A DNA stretch of 64,000 nucleotides from positions 2,418,001 to 2,482,000 of the forward strand of contig CM121342.1 of NCBI GenBank assembly GCA_051530055.1. Direction: 5' to 3'. The stretch comes from Neoechinorhynchus agilis. Lineage: Eukaryota; Acanthocephala. This document shows, one piece after another, positions 30,016-39,956 of the stretch. A model generated the notes under the pieces. That model searched no databases. It was given only the letters and a program-made list of their open reading frames with translations, and was not told the DNA's origin. Every line of letters starts with the position of its first letter. Positions within the stretch are counted from its first letter, which is position 1. The position numbers and the translations under genes were made by a program.

Positions 30016-30476
30016 GAAGATTTTAAAAACTTTACGTAACTGCATTGGCCCTCAAGGGTATTGTTATTCTCATGATGGATGATTGCCCGAAATGCGGATC
30101 AGTTTCTATTCACGTTTTTAGTGACTTTCAAACGTAAAAAAATCACGATCGCTGTCACTTTTCGCGTCTTTATTCAAATCTCGCAAAGGATTTTATCGGA
30201 TCACCAGAATCTAAGGACGAAATTATAAGCAATTTCAGGCGACACCATTTGGTAGAACTTTCGAATAGCATCTTCATTCAACCCGTTTAAAAATGGAGGA
30301 AAATCGGCGACAGTTCTGTATGGAACTCGAATATATGAACCGGGCAACATAACAATTATCGCATCCAGATCACTACGTTGAACGCTCTCAATCACATTAG
30401 TCGTTTGAGAATCCTTTGATACCACTTTGCAAATCGATTTCTCTCCATTGAAATGCATCGAGACTTTCTTTGCCAT
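30016..30476 (-). pseudogene. Inverted partial duplicate of the ATE1 3' end with a new chimeric frame
   Basis: Reverse-complement copy of 41845-42303, about 99% identical over most of its length, including the 3' flank. It encodes the last ~66 residues of ATE1 unchanged (QRSDLDAIIVMLPGSYIRV ... NFVLRFW). Upstream it has a new ATG (30476) in another frame giving MAKKVSMHFNGEKSICKVVS. A 17-nt deletion then returns the frame to KDSQTTN, so a 91-codon open frame results. It lacks the N-terminal cysteines and most of the transferase fold, so it cannot be an enzyme. Either a very young pseudogene or a new short gene. Confidence 0.88.
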
Positions 30477-30479
30477 TAT

Positions 30480-30814
30480 TTTAAACCTGTTGGGTGGGTA
30501 TTTCCTTCTTTATATAACATTAAGGTGTTTATCTTTAGTAAGCGTCACTCGATTTGTCTTCGAAAATTGTTATTTCTATAAAGTGATAAAGATGTAGGAT
30601 GATTTTTAACGTCCAGTTCTGGTTTTGCTTCTTACAAAGTTGAAAAAAGAATTTTTTTGAATTGAGAAATTCTTTATTGACACATTGCGATCGCGTATAT
30701 CGATTGAAATCATTCACACTTAAATTCCTGACTGAACAAACGGATTGGGAGACTTATGTTTTATAAATAAATAAAATGGGTTTTTTGGTCTTTCCAAAAT
30801 TTTGAAGACTTCAG
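30480..30814. other. Spacer between the ATE1 copy and the LINE
   Basis: AT-rich, no gene. It may hold the junction of the inverted duplication. Confidence 0.4.
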
Positions 30815-32100
30815 TGTTTTATTAAAGATTGACTATGGACCGCGAGTGCGATAGGGTGAGCGCTCTCTCGGCCCACGAAGCGTTATTTCTGATAAAGAAC
30901 GCACTCTTTATCCAGAAATTGTTATATAAGGTCCGCACAACAACATTCTTCAAACATAAGGAAGGATTGGCTAAGCTCGACGGCAAGGTGAGGGCATGCC
31001 TCGAGCGTATTTTAAATGTCCAACTCTCAGATGAGGCGTGGCGACAAGCTTCTTTGCCTATGTCATCTGGGGGATTGGGCATTCGGGCGCGAGTAGACCT
31101 TGCCTTGCCAGTCTTTCTTGGATCGTATGAACGGATTCAATTGATAGCGAAATCATTCTGAGGGGAAAGTTTTGTCTTGACCAAGACTTTGTGGTGGCAG
31201 TTGAAGAATGGCGCCAGCAGACAGCCGTTAACCATGTTCCCGTGAATGGCCTCAGACAGTCGATCAGGGACAGACCTCTCGTCGCGAGAGCTCACAGCTC
31301 TCTACTTTCAGGTTCTCGCGATGGGTAATCCGAGCTAGATTGTTGTCAGTTTCGACACGAAAATCAGGGGCGTGGTTGGAGGCTGTTCCTCTGGCATCTG
31401 TGGGAACTCTTCTCAATGATGAGGTAACGATGATCGCAGTGTCCTTAAGGCTTGGTCTGCCGATATGCACGCCCCATCGCTGTCGATGTGGGTCTTTGGT
31501 TGATGCTTTCGGGCGACACGGTCTCGTCTGCAGAAGGTCAGGAGGAACGTTCTCACGCCATTCTGAAATCAATAACGCAATTTCTCCGGCGTTGAGAACG
31601 GCGAACTTCCCCAACATCTTGGAACCCGCCCATCTTTGTCGACTAGACGGTCGTCGACCTGACGGAATTTCGCTCTTTCCGTGGTGAGGGCAAATGCCTT
31701 CTCTAGGACGTCACGTGTGTGGACACCCTCGCAGTGAGCAACATTCGGTACTTTCTCAAAATCGCTGGAGTTGCAGCTAGTGCAGCGGAACGGAGGAAGG
31801 TACGAAAATATAGAGAATTAGCAAGGGCCCAACATCTTGTCCCCTTCGGAGTAGAGACGTATGGAGCGCTTGGCAGCTCGGAACTCACTCTGCTGCAGGA
31901 TATCTCGAAGAAATTGAGAGGAACGACCGGCGACGCACGAGCAGGTGTATCCCTGCGACAAAATATCTCACTTTCAGTACAACGAGGCAATGCTGCTAGC
32001 GACATCCGAGGAAAGAGAGAAGCTCCAATTTTGCGGACGGTGGTGATTGTATCAGAACTAACAAATAAACGTATTCTTATAACGAAAAAAATCATACCGG
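30815..32100 (+). mobile_element. LINE, 3' half (post-RT and C-terminal domain), broken
   Basis: Best local copy of a non-LTR retrotransposon family. In order on the plus strand: LSAHEALFLIKNALFIQKLL, LDGKVRACLERIL, QASLPMSSGGLGIRA (30829-31161); then GAWLEAVPLASVGTLLND, AVSLRLGLPIC..HRCRCG, GRHGLVCRRSGGTFSRHSE, LEPAHLCRLDGRRPDG (31340-31687); then ASAAERRKVRKYRELA, LVPFGVETYGALGSSE and a final QRGNAASD (31719-32040). Three frames are used, so at least two frameshifts, plus a stop near 31161. No RT core or endonuclease is present, so it is 5'-truncated. Fragments of the family lie at 14985, 18375, 19210, 28030, 47520 and 54930. Confidence 0.88.
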
Positions 32101-32337
32101 GTAATCGCCATCTTTATGAAATTAAGAAGCGTCACATTTGGGAAAAGCGGATCGATTCAATAGAGGATGCACATTGATGGCCTTTTTGATTAAACTAAAG
32201 CTAATTTTGGTAAACAGAGACGACGACTAGAGGATCGAATGTGTCATTTCTCCGCAGGAATGGTGGATGCATCTGAACAAGATATGAATCTGATTCTCCA
32301 AGATTTCATCGGATGATTTGCAACGAAGAAGAGTTCA

Positions 32338-33095
32338 TCATACGTAAACGGCATTATGGAAAATTAGTGGCACTAACAAATAGGACGACAAGTGTTGTAA
32401 GTGTGAGTAAAAGGAGAAATGTGTTGTAGAAATTAAAGAGGAGGTAGAGAATGAAGGCGTTTTGAGTGCTTTTAAAAGATTAGCGAGAAGTGTTCTTCCA
32501 AGGGCACAAGTTCGGAGGAGCAGATTAGAACGCACCTCTTGTGAAATTGCCGAAAGTTGAATATGCGTCGGTGAGTGTTGGTAGGATGGTGGGCATATAG
32601 AAGAAGTACTTAAAGTGATTGGATGATAATGCAAGGAATCGGAGGCGTTTAAGAAAATAGAGCTTAACAGAAGCTTCGGGCCGCGTAATTGATATTTGCT
32701 TGTCCCACTTAAGATTTTTCTAAAAATAGATACCAAGGATACGAACAGAGGAGACACAGTTGATAGAAAAATCAAGAGATTGAGGGAACGATTTAAAAGC
32801 ACTTGGTTAAGGGTAAGACATTTAGAGGAACAAAATGTTTGAACATGAGAAATCTCGTTAGAAGTAATTGGGAGTGAGAGGGGAGCCGGTGCATGCGTAA
32901 TGATTGTTAGATTATCAGCATACAAGAAGTATTTAGAATAAGAGGACGGAATAAGATACGGCTCGCTTTCTACTCTCAATTGCTTAAGATTTGTGCGAAC
33001 CTTAGTTAAGTGCCCTGCATAATCGACCATTTCGTTTTGTGGTGATTTGTGCGCACGAGAGTGAAATGTCACTGGTTTTTTTGGCATAAATTCTA
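32338..33095 (-). mobile_element. LINE fragment with reverse transcriptase YADN box (CR1/Jockey-like)
   Basis: Minus-strand frame with FLYADNLTIITHAPAPLSLP, a variant of the non-LTR RT catalytic box (YADD), followed by CSSKCLTLN and a long tail. It is a second copy of the LINE at 34990-38210: 32800-32935 matches 35020-35150. The tail is serine/leucine-rich and probably read in the wrong frame. Confidence 0.75.
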
Positions 33096-33349
33096 ATATC
33101 CGTCATCGATACGTACGAAAATCAATTTTATTCTATTGTCCAGCCCGCTTCTAATATCGTCGCTGTACTTTTCCTATAGTTTTTGATGAGTTTGTGTGGT
33201 GATATTGATTATTCACTAAAATGTGCCACTATTAATTTTTCCATTCGCACATAGTGGTGCATTAATGTTTGGTACACTGCGTTTTTGTGTGAATAAAAAG
33301 CTTCTATATTGGTCACAAAAATTTTATTCACACAAAGAGAAAACCGGAC

Positions 33350-34985
33350 ATATCATGGATTCGAAGCATTCCGACGTTCAATTGATCTCAGGAAAATTCT
33401 TCAAACCGGAGCTGCTTATTCTGACACCTGATAACCCTGATGCCGAATAATGTTGGAATCACTGGCGGTACAAATTCGAATTATTTCTGAAGTGGTCAAA
33501 CATGTTTAGTGTGGAAGACAAGTTGGATCTCGTAAGAATATCAGTTTCTGCGCAGTTGTTCGACACCATACATTCGTGTTCATCCTACGGTGAAGTGATG
33601 GAAATGCTTTCCAAGATGTTTCTGAAGCCCAAAAATGAGATTTTCTGCAGATACAAGGTGTATTCAGCGAAACAGGGAAATGGGCAGTCCGTGGCACAGT
33701 ACATCGAGAATTTGGAAAACCTAGCCAGGAGATGCTCTTTTGCGAAACCTAACTGCCAGCCAAGCCAAGGATAGTCTCTTATGTGACGCCTTTATTTCTG
33801 GAGTTCGTTCTGACGTAATTCGTCAGCGAATCCTAGAAACGTTGTCAATGGATAAGGCTAAAGCGTTCGATACGGCCCTCACACTAGAAGCCTCTCATGA
33901 ACAGGTCAATGACTACGTCGTCCAGAATAATGATGTGGTTGTGAACGTGGCAAAAATTGAAAAGGAGATCGAGTCTCACTTCTCTGATCCAAGGATCGAA
34001 ACACTGTCGGTGTTGCACCACTCACGCAATAGCTCTCGTTTTTGTGGGGGAAGATTCACTCAAGAGAGAGATGTCCAGCTCGTAGCGTACAGTGCCATTT
34101 TTGCCATAAGTTGGGGCATTTCCAATCTGTTTGTGAGACTAAAAGAAGAAGCAAACTGCTCACTTCGAGCTGATATAATAAAAGGCTGACAGGCTCTGCG
34201 ATACTTTCAAGTCTTCTGACTGAATCTAAAAGCCCTCTCAACGATTCCATTGTAAGAGCTAACATCCTGGGCATTGAGATCGAAGCACTACTTGGTAGTG
34301 GAAGTTCGAGTAATTTTATCAGCGCTGAACTTATTAACACTTTGAATGTGAAAACTGAGCACTGTCCTGTCAAAGTTGTTATGGCTAACGTCGACCACTC
34401 CACTGGAAGCAGTTCGCGGTGTTTCCTAGACATCAAGTTATTTGATAGGGACTATTGGAAGATCGAGTTCCACGTCTTGTCGAAGATTTGTTGTCCTGTA
34501 ATTCTAGGGATACCTTTCCTGCGACTTGATTCAATGGTTTCTTTCAAACCAAATGAGATGGCAAGAAAGATCGAATTTGTCAATCAGCTCGATTGCATCG
34601 ATTGTGAAACTCCTTCGCTTTTTTCTAACGATTCGACATCCTGGAACCCATTGACCACCCACTCGAGGAGACATCCGCAGCGGATTCGTAGCTTAATCAA
34701 CAAAGAAGTAAAGCGCATGCTAGACGAATAAATAATCGAACAAAGTCGGTATCCTTGGAGAGCAGCGTTTGGTGGTTGATTATTCGAGGACTGTTAATAG
34801 ATACACTACCTTGGATGCCTATCCTCTGCCCCGAATAGATGAGATGATCGACATTATATCCAGTTACAAATCTTCAGTCACGTCGACATGAAGTCCACAT
34901 ATCATCAGCTACGTTTAAAGGAAGAGGAGGAAGTCTTTACAGCTTTCAAAGCGAATGGACGACTTTACCAGTTTCGAAGAATCCC
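33350..34985 (+). mobile_element. Ty3/Gypsy-like retroelement fossil: gag, protease and start of RT
   Basis: LTR-retroelement fragment in plus orientation. Parts in order: gag-like region (about 33350-34150), aspartic-protease region (about 34200-34560), and the first blocks of reverse transcriptase (about 34760-34985, with TLDAYPLPRIDEMI-type spacing). It is broken in several places and cut short at about 34985, where a minus-strand LINE begins. The missing part of pol and both LTRs are not found alongside. Old. Confidence 0.8.
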
Positions 34986-34989
34986 GCGG

Positions 34990-37900
34990 AGGAATCGGGG
35001 TACAATTTCGAAGTTCTTGGTTAGGTTAAGGGTAAGACATTTAGGGGAGCAAAATGCTTGAACGTGACAAATCTCGTTAGAAGTATTTGAGAGTGAGAGG
35101 GGAGCCGGTGCATGCGTAATGATTGTAAGATCATCAGCATACAAGAAGTATTCTGATTTATGGCATACCTTCCTCGGCGTTTTAGTTTTCCTTCTTGGCA
35201 TGAAGCCACACCGATCTCTTACATAAAAATGTTGAAAAGAACGTGGGAGAGAACAGCAACTTACGGGACTCAATTGTTGATTGCTAAGGTGTTCGAGGCG
35301 GTGCTTCCTATATCGATAATTTAAAATCAACTGTTTAGGAAGGATTTCAATCTTTTGATTTGCTGGGCAACAACACCAAATTTTGAGCATTTATCAGTTA
35401 GAAGATTGTGATCGACGGAATCAAAAGCTTTCTAAACGTCGATTTGGATGAGTCGAGAGATAAATAAAGGTTGTAAGTCGAACTCACCAATTTATGTGCA
35501 AGAAAGGTCTTCTGCAGGTTGAGAACGCGATAAGTAAAAGAGGATTGAAGGAGGGGGGAAATCCGGATTGCTTGTGTGGCATACTTTATTCACCCTTATT
35601 TTGAACATTTTCAAGAAAGGGAACATTCAAGGTGAGTCTCGATTGGAAAGGCGACTGGTTTTGCCAGATAAGAGTATATTAGTTAGAGAAAGCATAACCT
35701 CGGAGGGGTTCGGGTGAAAATAGATTTTCTGTGTGAAGAGAGATTACGCGAGACCAATTTGGTAAATGCGAATGTGTTGAACTCCCTTAGCCCAGACCGT
35801 AAAGTGGGATAACCGGAAACTGAGGAGGAGCGGAGGGAGAGGATTATTGCGCAATGGTCTGAGGATGAGATTGGAGGTACTTTTTTAGCAGCCTTATATC
35901 TGTGGATTTTAGTAAAGATTTTATCTAGATGTGAGTTGTGGCGGGTAGAAAATTTTACTAACTGGGCGCAGTCACGGTGTTATATAGGTGGAATCGGAGG
36001 AAGGAACGAAATACAACAGCAACAAATTAAACCAACCAAAATCAAATAAATAAAAATCAACTAACGGACCAGAAACAATTCTACCACGGAAACGAAACAA
36101 CGTTCAAGATCTATTTGGTCATCAAAATTCAAATTATCGTGAACTGGAGCAAAGACTAAACCTCATAACCTAACAATCTCTCCTGCGCATTAGTGCTCGG
36201 AGGACCCAAAGATACATGAGTCCTTTGCTTTGTTAACTAACAAATAAACGTGTTATTATTGACATCACCAAGAATGATTAGATATTAAAGACCAAGAGAG
36301 TAATTATCCGTTATCAGTGCATCAATCTCCTGCGATGCCATTTGTAGATTGGGTGAGGGAGGACGATAGTTACTGATAATAGTAAAATTTCGGCTGCTTG
36401 AGCGCGTTATGTAGATGTGCTCTAATTATGGTGATTGGTATGGAGCTGAGTGGGAGAGGGAGTAAGGGATTTTTCCGGGCGATAACTATTTATCCATGGT
36501 TAGTCCGGGTTGAAGGTCCTAATGAATTTCTTGGGAATAGTCGAAGTTAGGGATGGCCAAAGGAGGGTCATTTGTGTTGTCCGAGTAGAATGTGCGGATG
36601 TTAGAGTTGAATAATTTTATAAAATTTTGGATGTGATGATCACGTTTATCCCGGACGGGTAAATGGGGAGATTTCATACGCTGAGGAGGGTGGAGGGAGT
36701 AATAAGGGCAGAGGAATGGTCAGAGTTCGCGGGCGGAGGGAGTTTAGAGACGGATGAGTAGGCGTCGATATTTGTGGACACTTTGTCAAGGTGAGTGTCA
36801 AAACGAGTTGGAAAGTCAATAAGTTGATGCAACTCGGAGAAGGGTAGAAGAATAAATAGATTATTGAATTCCCCTGCAATTAAGAAATGGTGTGAATTTG
36901 TGGAGTTTATAAGCTCTATCATAGAGTCAAATTGGAGCAAGGATGACTCAGGTCGAGAGGCAGGAGGGCGATAGACGCCAGCAACGGCGAATTTTCTAAG
37001 GCCGTTACTCAGAAGAGCTATGAAATGGACTGCGATGAATTCTAGATCGGGTTTTTGTAGAGCCTGTGGGAGACAGAGTGCGATTGCCGTACGTAAATTG
37101 AGACTCCCCTCCTGGACGGTACTCGCGGTATGTATGGAAGGAAGTGTACCCGGGAAGGAGGGCTGAATCGCTGTTAAAGGGGTAAGCCACGTTTTTGTTA
37201 AGATTTCTACGTCGGCTTTTGAGGTAGATGAAATGAGTGAAATTTCATCTAGTTTAGGAAGGAGGCTACGAGTATTGGAGTAGAAAACGGTGGGGAAGGG
37301 AATTTTTGATTTCGGGAAATAGGAGGGGCGGATATCATGGAGATCGGGGTTGCATTGATCGTTGCGTTTGGTGGGCTAAGGGAGGAATCGTTACGTTATG
37401 CCGACAATGAACGATTGATTATCCCAAAGAGAGAAGTCCGGGGGTGACTCGAAAATTTGAGTTGGGATGAGTTAAAGGTAATTATAGAAATGAGTTTAGG
37501 GTTGAGACTTTGTATGGATCAGCTGCGGTTGGGGTACAGCGCTAATTATTTACTTGATTCGGGAAAAAGAGAGTATTTAGTGTAGAACGTATGGGAGATT
37601 GACCTTTGTGGTTATTCGGGCGGCGGCGGTGGAGTTGCACGTAATCAAAGAAACTGGAAAGTTGATTATTCTTCGATTTTTTGGGATGGGGGAGATGTTC
37701 TCGGGTGTTTGCTCAAAGTGACGGATTAAATTCGGAAGATAAGTTCTGGATTGAGTTTGGAGGGCATGTGGAAAGATTTTGTGATGCGTTCTTATGTGAA
37801 TAGATACGAAAAGAAAATTTAGGAGTTTGTATCTCCTGTTAAGAAAGAGGGAGGCTACGAATGGTGAAATAAAAGTTACTTTGAGGAGACGTGGTCTCGG

Positions 37901-38210
37901 GTTAAAGGAATTTTTCGGTGGACGGCGCATAACTGTTAATGGGGGAGGAATAGTAGAATGTCGGGGAAAAGGAGTTGACCGATTCGAAAGATTTGGTGGC
38001 GGTTTTGTGCATCAGCGACGGGGGCTTCCGGCATACCAGAAATAAATATGGTGCGATTTCTATCCTCGATGGAGGAGTGCATAATGCGATGGGTAGAATT
38101 CAGAACGGCGAGGGATGATGGCCGGGGTGGAGAAGGCGTGTTATTACCGAAATGAATCGGAGGATTAATTGATTTTGATGGTATCGAAGTCGACCTCATG
38201 ATCATGTTTC
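34990..38210 (-). mobile_element. CR1/Jockey-like LINE, ORF1 to RT, broken
   Basis: Minus-strand non-LTR element. 5' part: ORF1-like pieces (37936-38205 with RTIFISGMPEA; 37577-37930 with PRLLKVTFISPF and SIHIRTHH). Endonuclease end at 36674-36940 (HHFLIAGEFNN, IDFPTRFDTHLDKV, NSDHSS). RT pieces: KAFDSVDHNLL near 35425 and LYADDLTIITHAPAP near 35130. Many frame changes and stops. A solo LTR (35978-36264) sits between the RT and endonuclease parts. The 3' end abuts the Ty3 fossil. A minus-strand frame at 38223-38471 just upstream could be more of ORF1. Confidence 0.8.
35978..36264 (+). mobile_element. Solo LTR-like sequence inserted in a LINE
   Basis: Begins TGTTATATAGG, the same start as the LTR at 60500 (TGTTATATAG), and ends GTGTTATTATTGACA with TG...CA ends. 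An AATAAA-like signal lies near the 3' end. It separates the endonuclease and RT parts of the minus-strand LINE. A clear target-site duplication is not visible (TCACG before, TCACC after). A fossil of a Ty3/Gypsy relative. Confidence 0.65.
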
Positions 38211-38495
38211 TTCGACTTTTTGTTAGACCGTAGCTTTCTCAGTAGTTGCTTCAGCTGAGTTGCTTTCGCTTTTCCTGTCGTTATCTTTTATCCCAGTACC
38301 AATATCAGACTCCTCGACAGTAATTTTAGAATCATTGAGTACTACAGGCTGAATATCCTCTAAGGGTGGTGTCGAGTCCATAGTGAATGTCGAAATATTC
38401 GCAGTCTTTAGAACACTACTCGTTTGCAATGAATCTTCGTTTGAGTTTCGCATACTGATGAAATCTACCAAAGCAGTATTGTGTTATAATAAAAA

Positions 38496-38623
38496 TAGAG
38501 ATTGATTTATTATTCTCAATATTTCGTCGGACTTCTTCAGGTTGCTTGTTTTCACACTTGAAAAAACTTACAAACAACCTGAAGAAGTCCAACGAAATAT
38601 TGAGAATAATAAATTAAACTCTA
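38496..38623. repeat. TA-flanked foldback element with shared loop core
   Basis: Outer ends TAGAG(A)TT and AA(A)CTCTA show TA at both borders. A 45-bp stem follows, including ATATTTCGTCGGACTTCTTC and GAAGAAGTCCAACGAAATAT. The loop carries GAAAAAACTTACAAACAA, the core also seen at 12059 and 55941. A single related arm is at about 13540-13610. Confidence 0.88.
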
Positions 38624-39272
38624 ATTTGTTTCTCACAATAATACAAATATTTGCAATGAGGAGTGCCTCATTGAAGAAATCCAACAGTTTAAAAGCATTT
38701 TCAGCAATGAAAATCTTTTTTTCCTGATTCACAATCGTATATTTACTGAATTTTTTGCTCCAAACCTTCACGTAATAAGCGTCAAAATCGCCGAATATAT
38801 AACGGTGTTCCGAATCAATGCGTACGCACTACGACCAAGTTATTCGAAATTCTCCAATCCTACAATGAATTTTTATAAAAAAGTTTTTATTCCACGGCTC
38901 TGAATTCCTCTTTAAAGAGGACGAAATTCTCTTTTGAAGGTAAGTGAAAAACTCAAAATCCGATAATTCCAAAATCTATGCTTTGGTGGAAGGTCTTCAC
39001 GTTTCATGCGTGTTCTAAACAGAAGAGAATGTCTCATAAATATAAAGGCATCGGTGTGAAATGTGGAGTATTTTTATCATTTATTAAATGAAAACGTTCT
39101 CGAATGCTTTGACTCCGAAAGAGAGTCGCAGAATTTGAAGTTCTTATAAAGAATGTCAAAGACCTTAGGCATAGCGGCGATTGGTCTTTTTAGTTTTGCT
39201 CATTTCTACAGCATAAAAAAAGGTGGCTTATAGTGGATGTAATTATTAAACATTGAATTGGCGATATAATCT

Positions 39273-39463
39273 TTTTTATGGCGGAAATTTTTGTAGGAAA
39301 TCTATTAGATCCAATCATATTTCAGCGCACAATCTCGTACGCCTTCATAAAAGTTGTTTCATTGCAATACTCTAAAAACAACCTTGATAAAGGTGTACGA
39401 GATTGTGCGATGAAATATGATTGGATCTAATAGATTTCATACAAAAAAATTCCGCCATAAAAC
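39273..39463. repeat. Foldback element, ~80-bp arms
   Basis: TTTTATGGCGGAA and TTCCGCCATAAAA form the ends. AATCTATTAGATCCAATCAT and ATGATTGGATCTAATAGATT pair in the middle, and CACAATCTCGTACGCCTT pairs with AGGTGTACGAGATTGTG. The loop is about 35 nt. Nearly perfect, so young. Confidence 0.92.
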
Positions 39464-39956
39464 AATTCTCAGTGGTTGTCCGATTTCTCGACAATAAAAA
39501 CGAATGATAGACCAAAAGAATGAGTGATGAGAAGCTTTTGGGTTCCTTCTTTCAAGTGCGCTCGCTTCTCTAAAACAAAAGAAACAAGACAGAGGAATTT
39601 GGAATGCTCGTGAGTGTAAAAAGTGGCATTCTCGTCACTAATTGGCCGGTTCGTTAAAGAAAATAGTTTAATTCTCACGAAATTATACGGTTTCATAGAT
39701 TGATAAAATTAATACAATAAATATTTTGACCAGAATCTTTAAAATAAGGTTTATTGTTATTAATATTATCGATTAGGTTCGTGGGTCCAGCTAGGCCGAC
39801 TGCAAAGAAAATAAAATATTTTAAAGAAAAAGAGGGAAAATGATATTGACATATCCTTTTTTTATGTGCATATTATTAAATAGAAATAAAAAAAGTTTGA
39901 TAATATCGCAAAGTTGATTTGGACTTTTAAAAACTCGCAATCCTTAATTTGTAGAG

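Larger units (their letters stand above)
38211..39956. other. Spacer with two foldbacks upstream of ATE1
   Basis: No host gene found. It holds the foldbacks at 38496-38623 and 39273-39463 and, at its end, the presumed ATE1 promoter. The 38223-38471 minus-strand frame is acidic and possibly LINE ORF1. Confidence 0.5.
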
